This document shows, one piece after another, positions 16,978-25,636 of a stretch of DNA of 64,000 nt. A program made the position numbers and the translations under genes. Numbering within the stretch: the first letter of the stretch is position 1; each line of letters opens with the position of its first letter. The notes beneath the pieces are model-generated. The model saw only the letters and a program-made list of their open reading frames with translations. It was not told where the DNA came from and did not search any database. Origin of the DNA: Streptomyces sp. NBC_01439 (GTDB lineage: Bacteria > Actinomycetota > Actinomycetes > Streptomycetales > Streptomycetaceae); the NCBI RefSeq assembly GCF_036227605.1, contig NZ_CP109487.1, forward strand, positions 8,791,001-8,855,000. Direction: 5' to 3'.

Positions 16978-18012
16978 GGCGTCCAGCCTGATGCGGGCGG
17001 CGACCGGTAGGTGGTCGCTGCCGGTGGCGGGCAGCGTCCACACCTCGGCAACGGTCGCCGAGCGGGTGAGGACCTGATCGATCCGGGCGACCGGGACGGC
17101 GGCGGGCCAGCTGAGGGCGAGCCCCCGCCGCGGCGCGCTCAACCGGGAGGTCAGCGGGGCGATCCCGCGATCGTCCACCGTCCCGTTGAGGTCACCCAGC
17201 AGGACCACCCGCTCCAGCTTCTCGGCGGCGACCGCCGCCCCCAGCAGTCGCGCGCTCTCGTCCCGCGGGCCGGAGCCGAAACCGCCCGCTCGGAAGCGGA
17301 CCGAGGGCAAGTGCGCCACGTACACCGCGATCTCACCCCGCGGCGTGCGCACACCGCAGCGCAGGCCGCGGTTCCAGCCCTCCCCGATGCCCGAGGGCCT
17401 GATGTCCACCCGGCGGACGTCGGTGAGCGGATGCCTCGACCAGAGGCCGACCGTGCCCTCGAGCGCGTGGTACGGGTACACGGCCGCCAGCGCCGCCTCG
17501 TAGGCCGGCAGCGCGGAGGGCGTCAGCTCCTCCAGGGCGATGAGATCCGGCGCGGAGGCGATCAGGGCGCGCGCCGTGCCGGCGGGGTCCGGGTTCTCGT
17601 CACTCACATTGTGTTGGACGGCCGTGATGTCGTGCGCGCCGCGGTCCGCCGGCAGCAGCAGCCCGCCGAACAGGCCCGCCCACGCGGCCGCGGGCAGCAG
17701 CACGGCCACCAGCGCGGTGAACGAGCGGCGCACCAGCGCCGAGACCAGCAGGCCCGGGACCGCGAGGCCCAGCCAGGGCAGAAAGGCCTCCAGCGCACTC
17801 CCCAGCCTGCCCACCGCGTTAGGGACCGCCGAGTGGAACACCAGCAGCGCGGCGCTCAGTACGGCGAGTGCCGCGAGAACGCGCCCGCGCGTCCAGGGAG
17901 TACGGCCCCGGGCGTCGGTACCCCAGCGCCGCCGGGCGGTGCGCCGCGCGTCGTTCCCCGCCGCGTCCACTGCCACCGCAGCCCCACCCGTCTGCCTCGG
18001 ACCGTCTTCCAC
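16972..18012 (-). CDS. Membrane-anchored endonuclease/exonuclease/phosphatase-family protein
   Basis: 346 residues. A basic cytosolic N-terminus and three hydrophobic segments (about 45-125) precede an extracytoplasmic EEP domain: ITAVQHNVSDENPDP, DLIALEEL (metal-binding Glu), YVAHLPSVR, VVLLGDLNGTVDD (Asp-Asn) and ATGSDHLPVAARI (catalytic Asp-His). The family hydrolyses phosphodiesters in nucleic acids or lipids. The actual substrate cannot be deduced. The start is a GTG at 18012 with no good Shine-Dalgarno, so a later GTG near residue 14 is possible. It converges with the oxidoreductase gene, overlapping by six bases. Confidence 0.85.
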   Translation of the reverse strand: MEDGPRQTGGAAVAVDAAGNDARRTARRRWGTDARGRTPWTRGRVLAALAVLSAALLVFHSAVPNAVGRLGSALEAFLPWLGLAVPGLLVSALVRRSFTALVAVLLPAAAWAGLFGGLLLPADRGAHDITAVQHNVSDENPDPAGTARALIASAPDLIALEELTPSALPAYEAALAAVYPYHALEGTVGLWSRHPLTDVRRVDIRPSGIGEGWNRGLRCGVRTPRGEIAVYVAHLPSVRFRAGGFGSGPRDESARLLGAAVAAEKLERVVLLGDLNGTVDDRGIAPLTSRLSAPRRGLALSWPAAVPVARIDQVLTRSATVAEVWTLPATGSDHLPVAARIRLDAS

Positions 18013-18128
18013 CTCGAGTACGACGCGTGATCGGGCGGCCGGGTTCCCGTCGGGGAGGGTGTGGAAGAGTGATCATCCGGGCCCCCGCCCGCACCGGGCG
18101 GTCGGGGGAGTGAGGGCGGGAGACGCGC

Positions 18129-19013
18129 ATGGGTACGGCGAGGGTCGCGGTCGTGACGAGCAAGGGCGGCGCAGATCAAGACGCGGACCTCCCGCTGATC
18201 CTGACCGCGTTGCGCGCCGCCGGCCTGTCGGCGCAGGCGGTGGCCTGGGACGCGGACACCCCGCGATGGGACGGCTACGACCTCGCGGTCATCCGGTCGA
18301 CCTGGGACTACGCGGACCGCCTCGCGGAGTTCCTGGCCTGGGCGGATACGACGGCCGAGGTCACCCGGCTGTGGAATCCGGCGCCGTTGGTGCGCTGGAA
18401 CAGCGACAAGCGCTATCTGCTGGAGCTCGCCGCGCGCGGAGTGCCGGTCGTACCGACCCGGGTCGTCGAACCGGGCGGGGTCTGCGACGCGGCGGACTTC
18501 GACGGACCGCACGGGGTGGTGGTCAAGCCGGCCGTCTCCTCGGGCGCACGGGACACCGCGCGCTACGAGCCGGGCCGCCGGGTGGACGCCGAGCGCCATG
18601 CGCGGACGCTGCTCGACCAGGGCCGCACGGCGATCGTCCAGCCGTATCTGCCGCTGGTGGAGGAGGGGGAGCGGGCGCTGGTCTTCTTCGGCGGCACCTT
18701 CAGCCACGCGATCCGCAAGCAGGCCCTGCTGACGGAGGCGGGGCTGATCGACAACTTCAGGGTGCCGCACCCGGGTGCCGCCCCCTACCAGCCGTCCGAA
18801 GCGGAGCTCCGTACGGCTCGGGCGGCGCTGGCCGCGGTCCCCGCCCCGGGCGACCTGCTCTTCGCCCGGGTGGACCTGGCGTTGAACGGGGCCAGGGAAC
18901 CCGTCGTCATGGAGCTGGAACTCATCGAGCCGAACCTGTTCCTGAGCATCAACCCGCAGAGGCTGGAGCGCTTCGCCGAGGCGGTCGCCGCCGCGGTGCC
19001 CACGGGCCGTTAG
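18129..19013 (+). CDS. ATP-grasp domain protein
   Basis: 294 residues. Typical ATP-grasp features are visible: VIRSTWDYADRLAEFLAWAD in the pre-grasp part, WNSDKRYLLELAARGVPVVPT at the start of the ATP-binding domain, GVVVKPAVSSGARDTARYEP (lysine plus flexible loop), RTAIVQPYLPLVEEGERALVFFGG, and the metal-binding end VMELELIEPNLFLSINPQRLERF. These proteins ligate a carboxylate to an amine or thiol via acyl-phosphate. This subfamily is related to glutathione synthetase-like enzymes of unknown substrate. GGGAG seven bases upstream supports the ATG. Transcription ends at the bidirectional hairpin at 19024. Confidence 0.9.
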   Translation: MGTARVAVVTSKGGADQDADLPLILTALRAAGLSAQAVAWDADTPRWDGYDLAVIRSTWDYADRLAEFLAWADTTAEVTRLWNPAPLVRWNSDKRYLLELAARGVPVVPTRVVEPGGVCDAADFDGPHGVVVKPAVSSGARDTARYEPGRRVDAERHARTLLDQGRTAIVQPYLPLVEEGERALVFFGGTFSHAIRKQALLTEAGLIDNFRVPHPGAAPYQPSEAELRTARAALAAVPAPGDLLFARVDLALNGAREPVVMELELIEPNLFLSINPQRLERFAEAVAAAVPTGR

Positions 19014-19023
19014 CACACGGCGC

Positions 19024-19072
19024 AGGGGGTGTCCCGTCGATCGGGTCCCGCCCGATGGACACGACACCCCCT
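19024..19072. terminator. Bidirectional terminator between convergent genes
   Basis: AGGGGGTGTC (19024-19033) pairs with GACACCCCCT (19063-19072). An inner stem, GTCGATCGGG with CCCGATGGAC, has one mismatch, so the whole 49 bases fold as one long hairpin. It lies between the ATP-grasp gene (+) and the secreted-protein gene (-) and fits a shared terminator. Confidence 0.8.
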
Positions 19073-19150
19073 GGCGCTCCGGCCCCGGTGACCGGGGCCC
19101 TACGGACCCGCCCTGACCGGGTCCGGCCGAGGAGCTCCAGCCGAGCCGTT

Positions 19151-19786
19151 CTAGCCGAGGCGGTCGAGCCGCAGGCGCCGCCGGCGGCGGAGCAGGAGAC
19201 CCACGGCCGCGCCGGTCACGGCGGTCACCGCCACACCTGCCGTCGTCCACCAGATGGCGTACCCCTCGGTGTCGGCGGCCGGTTCCGCGGCCTGCGCCGA
19301 AGGGGCGGCCGGGGTCGGGGCGGCGGAGTCCGCCGAGGACACCGGCGCGGCGGACGACGGGACGGGGGCCGGTGCGGAGGCGACCGGGGTCGGAGCGACC
19401 GGGGCCGGGTCCACCACGGGTACCGCCACATCGAGTTCGCCGTGCCCCAGGGCCGGGAAGCCCACGTCGATGCTGACCTTCCACGAACCCGGCGGCAGCA
19501 CTTCGGCCGTGGTCCAGCCCGCGGGCGCCGCGGCGGGGTCGCGCACCAGGCGCCAGGCCCCCATGGTGCGGGTGCCGTCGACGCTGGTCGCGTTCAGGGT
19601 CGCGGCGACGGCCTCCTCGACGGCGTCGCCGTCGTTCTCCCAGGTGACGTCGGCGGTGACGTGACCCTCGCGTTGCCCGGTCACCACCACCTTCACGGTG
19701 TCACCGTGGGCGTGGGCCGCGGCGGGGAGCAGGAACATGAGGCCGAGTGCCGCCAGGGCGGCCGAGAAAACGATTCGTATGCGCAT
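19151..19786 (-). CDS. Secreted membrane-anchored protein, YtkA/CopC-like beta domain
   Basis: 211 residues. A clear signal peptide ends at AAAHA, leaving an HGDTVKVVV N-terminus. A beta-rich domain (to about residue 115) contains VTADVTWENDGDAVEE and GSWKVSIDVGFPALGHGELDVAV, which resembles YtkA/FixH-type extracytoplasmic domains. A long Ala/Pro/Ser/Val spacer leads to a C-terminal membrane helix and an Arg-rich tail, as in YcnI-like proteins. The histidine at the mature N-terminus suggests metal binding, but this is weak. ATG chosen at 19786 because residues upstream are not protein-like. The function is unknown. Confidence 0.75.
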   Translation of the reverse strand: MRIRIVFSAALAALGLMFLLPAAAHAHGDTVKVVVTGQREGHVTADVTWENDGDAVEEAVAATLNATSVDGTRTMGAWRLVRDPAAAPAGWTTAEVLPPGSWKVSIDVGFPALGHGELDVAVPVVDPAPVAPTPVASAPAPVPSSAAPVSSADSAAPTPAAPSAQAAEPAADTEGYAIWWTTAGVAVTAVTGAAVGLLLRRRRRLRLDRLG

Positions 19787-19903
19787 CGTCGGGGTGCTCC
19801 GGTCAAGATGAGGGGTGCCGACGGACGGCCGCGCGGTGCGGCCGTCCGTCGGGGGTGGGTTCACGCCGTCAGGGCGTCAGGGTGTGCTGCGCCGTGGCGG
19901 TGA

Positions 19904-21985
19904 TCAGCCGGACTTCTGCAGGGTCCAGGCCTGCGTCGCGCGGCCGTCCGCACGCTGGAGGTCGAGCAGCCAGTACCCGTAGTAGGGGCGGTTGCTGACG
20001 GTGAGGGCGAAGCCGCCGCTGGCATCCGTCACGGTCACCGTGCCACCCTTGGACGTCAGCTTCCAGGTTTGCGCGCCGTTGCCGCCCGCGCAGGGCTGCT
20101 GAGCGACCCACATGCCCGCGGCGGGGGTGCCGCCCGGCTGGAGGCACTTGCCGGAGGCCGCGGACTTGATGCGCACCTGGCCGTTGCCCGCGTCGTCGAA
20201 GTACCACTGCTGCTGGGCGTACCCGTTGGTGCGGCCGCCCACGAGGACGGTGCCGTCGGCGGTGCGGCCGCCCCACAGCTCCGCGGCCATGCCGCTGCTG
20301 CCGTTGCCGAGCACGTACTTGGTGCCCGGAGTGGTGGCGCCGCCACCCGCACCCGTCGTACGGAAGGACGCGGCCTTGCCGGGGCCGCTGTCACGGCCGG
20401 CGCTGTCGCGGACCGAGACGGTGACCTTGTAGGCGGTGTTGGGCTGCAGGTTGTAGATGCGGAGCACCTGGGACTGGACCCACGTCAGGTGCTTGCCGTT
20501 CAGCTGCACCGCGTACCAGGCGGCGCCGTCGACCTTGGGCCAGCTCACGACGACGGAGGTGGACTGGATCTGGCCCGCCGTTACGGTCGGTCCGCCGGAG
20601 GGCTTCTTGGTCGGCGTCGGCGAGGGCTTCTTGGTGGGCGTGGGGGAGGGGTTCGGACCGGGGTCCGTGCCGCCACCGCCGCCCTTGCTCTTCATCAGGA
20701 ACTGGTTGTCCGCGATGTTCCAGTGCGTGGCCAGGTAGCTGCCGGCCTTGGGACTGGTGTGGAAGTAGTCGTCGTGGTTGCAGTCCAGGATGTTCTCGGC
20801 CGCCTGGTTGGTGCAGATGTTACGCATCTGCGGGTAGTACGGGGTGTCCGAGTAGCACATGACGTCGTACTCGTCGGTGCAGTGCGCGCCACGGCTGGTG
20901 TTCGGGGCGCTGTTGTTGACCGCGCCCAGGTTGTGGCCGAGTTCGTGCGCGGCGGTGTGACCGCCCCAGCAGCCGGAGTCGGTGCGCCCGTAGGAGGGAC
21001 CGAAGTTGCTCTGGTTGGCCTGGCCGGGCCGCTCGTCGCCCGCGAAGGTGCCGATGCCGCAGTAGACCTGGGTGTCGGCGAAGATCATGTACTTGCGGTC
21101 GCGACGGTCGAGGCCCTTGCCGGCGAGCGCGTTGTTGGTCGCGCTGAACTCGGCGAGGGCCGAGGCCGAGAGCTCGATGTTGAGCACGGTGGGGGTGCAG
21201 TCGGCGGCCGTCACGTAGCGGATGTGACGTACTCCGCCGGTCTCCTTGGCACTCGCCGAGTAGATGAGGTCGGCGTCGGCCGCCCACTTGCGGAACGAGG
21301 CGACGTACTCGGAGTAGCGATCCTTGCCCGGTGCGTGGACGTAGACGACCTGCACGCGGTTGCCGGTGCTGCCGTCGCCGTCGCACTGGACGGTCTGGCC
21401 GGCGGGACCGGCGGCGACGTTCTGGCTGCCGGCCGGGGCGGCGGCTGCTGCGGGTTCGGGTGCGGAGGCCTTGGTGGCCGTCGACGCATCGGCCGCGGGC
21501 GCGTCCTGAGGACGCCCGTCGCCTTCCTTGCTCGCCGGGTCATCGGCCGCGGGGCGGGCCGGATCGGCCGCCGGAGCGGCCTCCTTGACGGCGGGCGGGA
21601 TGTCCTTCGTGATGTCGACGCCCTTGGGCGGGGCGTCGGGGCCGTGGGTGCACAGCCCGGTGTCGGTGCGGTAGACACCCACGCACCGGTCGCCCTTCGG
21701 CGCGGCCTGGAGGCCGTCGTAGATCATGCCGCGCGCGGTCTCGTTGGCGGGCGCGGCCGCGATGGGATCCGGCTCCTGGTCACGGGCCGGTGCGGCGGCG
21801 GGTGCCTCTGCGGCGGCGGCCTCCACCACGGGAGCCGCCGCCTGGGCGCCGTCGCCGATTCCGGAGTAGGCGATGCCTGCGGCTATCAGCCCCGCCGCTG
21901 CCGTGGCGGCAGTGACGAGTATCAACCGCCGGGGTTTGCGGCGGTGGTCGGCGGCGGCGGCAGGCCGTCTGCGACGTCCTGTCAT
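19904..21985 (-). CDS. Secreted zinc metalloprotease with FN3 and ricin-type lectin domains
   Basis: 693 residues. An Arg-rich N-terminus with one hydrophobic segment (about 23-45) gives export. An Ala/Pro-rich pro-region follows. The metalloprotease domain (about 170-440) has TAAHELGHNLGAVNN and, further on, GAHCTDEYDVMCYSD with a Met-turn-like VMCY. The third metzincin ligand position (HExxHxxGxxH/D) is Asn here, so the later GAHC histidine may bind zinc instead. A PTPTKKPSPTPTKKPS linker leads to a fibronectin-III domain (about 465-550). A C-terminal ricin B lectin domain (about 565-693) carries GKCLQPGG and QQW repeats. Probably a carbohydrate-targeted secreted protease. ATG selected at 21985; the frame is open 25 codons further. 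Confidence 0.88.
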   Translation of the reverse strand: MTGRRRRPAAAADHRRKPRRLILVTAATAAAGLIAAGIAYSGIGDGAQAAAPVVEAAAAEAPAAAPARDQEPDPIAAAPANETARGMIYDGLQAAPKGDRCVGVYRTDTGLCTHGPDAPPKGVDITKDIPPAVKEAAPAADPARPAADDPASKEGDGRPQDAPAADASTATKASAPEPAAAAAPAGSQNVAAGPAGQTVQCDGDGSTGNRVQVVYVHAPGKDRYSEYVASFRKWAADADLIYSASAKETGGVRHIRYVTAADCTPTVLNIELSASALAEFSATNNALAGKGLDRRDRKYMIFADTQVYCGIGTFAGDERPGQANQSNFGPSYGRTDSGCWGGHTAAHELGHNLGAVNNSAPNTSRGAHCTDEYDVMCYSDTPYYPQMRNICTNQAAENILDCNHDDYFHTSPKAGSYLATHWNIADNQFLMKSKGGGGGTDPGPNPSPTPTKKPSPTPTKKPSGGPTVTAGQIQSTSVVVSWPKVDGAAWYAVQLNGKHLTWVQSQVLRIYNLQPNTAYKVTVSVRDSAGRDSGPGKAASFRTTGAGGGATTPGTKYVLGNGSSGMAAELWGGRTADGTVLVGGRTNGYAQQQWYFDDAGNGQVRIKSAASGKCLQPGGTPAAGMWVAQQPCAGGNGAQTWKLTSKGGTVTVTDASGGFALTVSNRPYYGYWLLDLQRADGRATQAWTLQKSG

Positions 21986-22595
21986 GGGCACCTCAAATCG
22001 TTGTCGGAAGACTGGGTTCGCGGAAGCCTGCCAGACGAATGCGGAGGAGAATTCGGACAAACGGGGGCGCGACCCGAGAAATCATTCCGTTACCTATCGG
22101 CCTGATTTGACGAACCATCAACTCGCAATGAAATAAAGCAAGTTACGCGCGTCGCGTTCCAATGGTCCAGTCCTTTCCGGATGGGTTGTTATCAAATCGA
22201 GATACAAACCGGAGGCTTGTTGACGGGAATTCAGTCAGGAATTCACCTAATTGCTACCAGCTGAATTCCCTCGGTCACGACCCGTGAGGTGCGGTAGGCG
22301 CGATGCGCGCGGCGGGGCCGCGGAAGAATGCCCGAGGCCCGGGAGTTCGCCCGGGGAGTCCGCGGGACCCGACCCCAACGTCGAGCAGGCCCTGGAGGTC
22401 CCCGGTTTCCGGGGAGCACCGGAACGACGCCGGGGCCGCCCGGGTCCGACTCGGGGGAACCACCTCCGCGGCGCACCCGCCCGCGTCGATCCGGGTCGCG
22501 GTGTCGCCCACCAGGCGTACGTCCTCGGCCAGGACCTCGCGGTGGGCGCCGATCACGACCGGTCGGCCCGGCTCCGCAGGGTGCCTGGTGGCGGG
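21986..22595. other. Intergenic region, no gene supported
   Basis: The first 270 bases are AT-rich for this genome (around 22080-22260, with ggaattcagtcaggaattcac) and probably hold the metalloprotease promoter. The rest is GC-rich. A minus-strand stretch around 22460-22560 (VIGAHREVLAEDVRLVGDTA in translation) looks faintly protein-like and might be a gene remnant, but it has no start or recognised family. Confidence 0.4.
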
Positions 22596-23489
22596 TCAGC
22601 CGTCGAGGACGCTCAGGTCGATGCGGGCCAGGCGCTCGGGGTCGGTGAGGATGTCGAGCGCGATGATCCGGCCGTCCCGGATGGTGAACGCCATGACCGA
22701 CAGCGGCCGGCCCTCCGCCGTCGCGACGACCCCGGGGACCCCGTTGACCAGTACGGCGCGGGCGGCCTCGGCGAACCGCGCGAAGGTGATCGCCTGGGAG
22801 GCGACCTCGGCCGCGCCGCGCCGGAGCAGCGAGGGACGCAGCGCGCCGCCGTCGGAGCGGGCCACCACATCGGGGTCGAGGACCGCGACCAGGGCGTCGA
22901 AGTCCCCGCCGCGCGAGGCCGTGAGGAAGGCGTCGACGATGGCGCGCAGCCGGCCTCGGTCGGGGTCCGGAGCGGGCGTCGCGCCCCGGACGCGGCGGCG
23001 GGCCCGGCTCGCGAGCTGCCGGGTCGTGGCGGCGGACCGACCGAGCACGGGGGCGATCTCGTCGAAGGGCACGGCGAACAGGTCGTGCAGGACGAACGCC
23101 AGCCGCTCGGCGGGGGCGAGGGTGTCCAGTACGACCATCAGGGCGAGGCCGACCGAGTCGGCCAGGAGGATCTCCTGCTCGGGGGCGATCCCGTCCGCGC
23201 GGCTGACGATCGGGTCGGGAAGGCGGACCTGCCCGTCCTGCTCGGGCAGCGGATCCTCGCGCCGCGTGCCGCGCGAGCGCAGCATGTCCAGACACACCCG
23301 GCCGACGACGGTGGTCAGCCAGCCGCCCAGGTTCTCCACCGCGGTGACGTCGGAGTGGTTCAGCTTGAACCAGGCCTCCTGCACGGCGTCCTCCGCCTCG
23401 CTGAGCGAGCCCAGCATCCGGTAGGCCACCGCCCTCAGGTGGGAGCGGTGCTCCTCGAAGCGCTGCGCCAGAACTTCCTTCTCGCTCAC
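22596..23489 (-). CDS. ECF41/SigJ-type RNA polymerase sigma factor with SnoaL-like C-terminus
   Basis: 297 residues. Sigma-2: FEEHRSHLRAVAYRMLGSLSEAEDAVQEAWFKL, with GGWLTTVVGRVCLDMLRS. Sigma-4: VVLDTLAPAERLAFVLHDLFAVPFDEIAPVLGRS and TRQLASRARRRVRG. Residues 185-297 form a SnoaL-like domain (VDAFLTASRGGDFDALVAVLDPDVV, then RSDGGALRPS), characteristic of ECF41 factors. There the C-terminal domain acts as a built-in anti-sigma and activator module. Start: GTG 23489, eight bases after GGGGA; GTG 23495 is closer. No carboxymuconolactone-type partner gene, common with ECF41, lies next to it. Confidence 0.92.
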   Translation of the reverse strand: MSEKEVLAQRFEEHRSHLRAVAYRMLGSLSEAEDAVQEAWFKLNHSDVTAVENLGGWLTTVVGRVCLDMLRSRGTRREDPLPEQDGQVRLPDPIVSRADGIAPEQEILLADSVGLALMVVLDTLAPAERLAFVLHDLFAVPFDEIAPVLGRSAATTRQLASRARRRVRGATPAPDPDRGRLRAIVDAFLTASRGGDFDALVAVLDPDVVARSDGGALRPSLLRRGAAEVASQAITFARFAEAARAVLVNGVPGVVATAEGRPLSVMAFTIRDGRIIALDILTDPERLARIDLSVLDG

Positions 23490-23629
23490 CGTCACATCCC
23501 CGTGTTCCGATCCGTCAGTGCCGAGTCGGACGATAGTCGACCGGCGGCAACTGGCTTGGACCGCAAGGGAATCGAGGGGGCGGAGCTGCTCTTCCACCGC
23601 GGCGGCCGCGCCTACCGCTCGGCCCGGGC

Positions 23630-23800
23630 CGTCCAGGAATCATGACGGCCATGTCCAGCAGCCGGTCCCGCGTGGAGCCCCCGGACTTCCGCACGACGCT
23701 CTGTCCGCGGTACAGCAGGGCGTGGTGGTCGGCGAACTTGTTCTGGTCCAGGGCGGCGCGCAGGGCGTTCGCCGCGAACTTCTCGCACCGACGGGTCAGG
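23630..23800 (-). pseudogene. Remnant of a DsbA-family thioredoxin-fold protein
   Basis: Minus-strand translation gives KFAANALRAALDQNKFADHH, ALLYRGQSVVRKSGG and STRDRLLDMAVMIPG in one frame. This matches the helical insertion of DsbA-like proteins (the usual ...aaLdqgkFaeyHdaLY... region). No start codon, signal peptide or CxxC region is present upstream, and downstream reads as noise. Only about 55 codons survive. It lies between the sigma factor and the deacetylase, and the rest of 23490-23869 contains no gene. Confidence 0.4.
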
Positions 23801-23869
23801 GATGGCGGTACACGACCCCTGACCCCCGCTCCGCACCTCCCGCGAACGGTACGAGGGTGACGGCGACCG

Positions 23870-24661
23870 TCACCGCAGCCCCGCCTCGGCTTCGAGGAAC
23901 CGGCGCAGGTCGATGACCTCGTAGTCCGCGGCCAGGGCGGCGTCGACGATCAGGGGAAGGGCCTCGGCGTCGAGGACGACGCCCGAGCCGTTGCTGCCGA
24001 CGTGCATCTGGATGATCGCCCCGGGCGCGAAGGCGTCGACGGCCCGTTCGACGGCCTTGTCCACGCTCATGCCTCCCTGCGGGCCCAGGTAGCCGTTCGT
24101 GTCGGTGCTGAACTCGATCGCCGCGTAGCCCAGGTCGTTGACGTCGGCGATGGACTCCGGGGTCGTGGAGCTGTAGGGGAACCGGAAGAACGGCAGGGGC
24201 TCGGTCCCGGACGCCGCCCGGATGGCCGCGTCGGCTTCGCGGACCTCGTTCGCCCGTTCGGCGGTGCTGAGGTCGTCGAAGGAGGGGTGGCTGTGCGAGT
24301 GGTTGCCGAGGCCGTGACCCGCATCGGCGATGGAGCGCACCGCCGCGGGGTGGGTCTCGGCGAACTCCCCGGTCGGGAAGAAGGTGGCGGGCAGCTTTCG
24401 CCGGCGCAGTTCGGCCAGCACCGTGTCGATCCCGTCGACGTCCCAGGCGGCGTTGAAGGTCAGGGCCAGTGCCTTGTGGGAGGTGGGTAGCCGGCGGATC
24501 TCCTCACCCAGCAGCGCGGCCGGCGGGCGGGGACCGACGGTGGCCCGGGCGGTGCGCCCCGGCGCGGCCGAGGCGGGCGAGGAGGGCACGAACCCGGTGA
24601 ACCCGGCGAACCCCGCGCACAGCAGGCCCGTCAGGGCGGAGCGTCGTACCACATCCACCAC
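23870..24661 (-). CDS. Secreted polysaccharide deacetylase-family protein (NodB domain)
   Basis: 263 residues. A signal peptide (SALTGLLCAGFAGF...SPASAA) is followed by a NodB domain: KALALTFNAAWDVDGID in place of motif 1 (TFDDG), GNHSHSHPSF for the two metal His (motif 2), RFPYSST (motif 3) and IIQMHVGSN near the end. The substitution of the first motif Asp by Asn is a feature of a Streptomyces subgroup. It leaves catalytic activity uncertain, although WD two residues later might substitute. Likely acts on cell-wall or extracellular glycans. GTG 24661 has GGGGAG five bases upstream; GTG 24667 overlaps that site. Confidence 0.88.
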   Translation of the reverse strand: MVDVVRRSALTGLLCAGFAGFTGFVPSSPASAAPGRTARATVGPRPPAALLGEEIRRLPTSHKALALTFNAAWDVDGIDTVLAELRRRKLPATFFPTGEFAETHPAAVRSIADAGHGLGNHSHSHPSFDDLSTAERANEVREADAAIRAASGTEPLPFFRFPYSSTTPESIADVNDLGYAAIEFSTDTNGYLGPQGGMSVDKAVERAVDAFAPGAIIQMHVGSNGSGVVLDAEALPLIVDAALAADYEVIDLRRFLEAEAGLR

Positions 24662-24777
24662 GGTCACTCCCCACGGTCACGGCCTTCGGCTCCGGCCTGC
24701 CACCGACTATGCGACGGCGCGGTCCGCAGCACCCGCAGCCCGTGCCGGGCACCCGGGTGATCTCTCGCAGACGCCGC

Positions 24778-25320
24778 CTACGACGGGCGCCGCCGCAGGT
24801 GCGTCGTGAGGTGGTGCTGTAGGGGTTGTCCCACGGCAGCCATGTCGTGGACGACCGTCATCGCGTCGCTCTCGACCGTGTAGTGCCGCCGTGTGCCGGT
24901 GACCTCCTTGGCCAGCGGGGTCAGCGCCACGTCCTTGGTCTCGATCTCGATCTCCGTACCGGACACCCGCCCGACGTAGGTCTCCACCACACCCGTCGGA
25001 TGGGCGAGCACGACCTCCAGCGCGGCGTCGGGAGTCACCCGCCACCACCCGGCCTCACGACTCGCGGGCCGCACCGGCGCTCCGGACCCGTCGATCAGCC
25101 ACGCGCGTGCTTCGTAGCGCAGGAAGGGGCGGCCGTCGTGGCTGAAGACGATCTCCTGCTCGTAGCGGAAGTCCTGCTCGAGGGTCGGGTACTCGCCCTG
25201 CCCCCGGCCGTGCCAGCGTCCCAGCAGGGGCAGTGCGGGCCGCAGCAGCGGGTGCGGCTCGGGGCCCTCGCCGAGGACGTGGCTGTCAGGGTAGGGATTT
25301 TCCTGCACCGACTCGAACAT
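24778..25320 (-). CDS. Nitrobindin/FABP-like heme-binding beta-barrel protein
   Basis: 180 residues. The nitrobindin signature GRWHGRGQGEYP sits near residue 33. The barrel strands DFRYEQEIVFSHDGRPFLRYEARAW, ESGWWRVTPD-like EAGWWRVTPDAALEVVLAHPTG and VVETYVGRVSGTEIEI follow. The late histidine block (VTGTRRHYTVE, then LQHHLTTHLRRR) matches the DUF1794 family. In the family, a histidine coordinates ferric heme that handles peroxynitrite or NO. Start: ATG 25320 with AAGG five bases upstream. Monocistronic; an IS scar lies just upstream of its promoter. Confidence 0.88.
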   Translation of the reverse strand: MFESVQENPYPDSHVLGEGPEPHPLLRPALPLLGRWHGRGQGEYPTLEQDFRYEQEIVFSHDGRPFLRYEARAWLIDGSGAPVRPASREAGWWRVTPDAALEVVLAHPTGVVETYVGRVSGTEIEIETKDVALTPLAKEVTGTRRHYTVESDAMTVVHDMAAVGQPLQHHLTTHLRRRPS

Positions 25321-25362
25321 GTTCACCTTGTCTGTCTGCGAGTACCGCTGATTCCCGCAGCT

Positions 25363-25517
25363 TAAGAGGTCATCTCATTTGGCGAGTCTGCGGGAGCAGA
25401 TTAAGGTGCGGGCGATGCTGGTGAAGGCGAGGAAGTGTTCGGCTTTGCGTTCGTAGCGGCGGTGGAGTCGGCGACAGCCGGCGAGCCAGGCCATGGTGCA
25501 TTCGATGGTCCAGCGAT
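25363..25517 (-). mobile_element. IS5-type transposase 3'-end scar, copy 1
   Basis: The minus strand encodes HRWTIECTMAWLAGCRRLHR and then RYERKAEHFLAFTSIARTLI, followed by stop. This is the C-terminal end of an IS5-group DDE transposase (the W-x-x-E-R-x-x-W/A-L region and HF.AF..IA). Only about 50 codons remain, ending in the terminal sequence AAGAGGTCATCTCATTT. A second copy about 94 per cent identical lies 870 bp to the right in the same orientation. No terminal repeat is recognisable on its other side. Confidence 0.8.
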
Positions 25518-25636
25518 GGCGACCCACTCCTGGCGGCTCCGAGAGCCGCACCGACAAATGGAGAGATCAGTCGTTGAGCATCGAAATCAAGCCGGGGTGG
25601 ACGCTGCGCGGTGCGGCGCGGTGCAACGTGGTTGAC

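Noticed and set aside
23799..23875. A 25-codon ORF overlapping the deacetylase stop by GTGA
   Set aside because: Too short to support without conservation, and no known family; the overlap can occur by chance.
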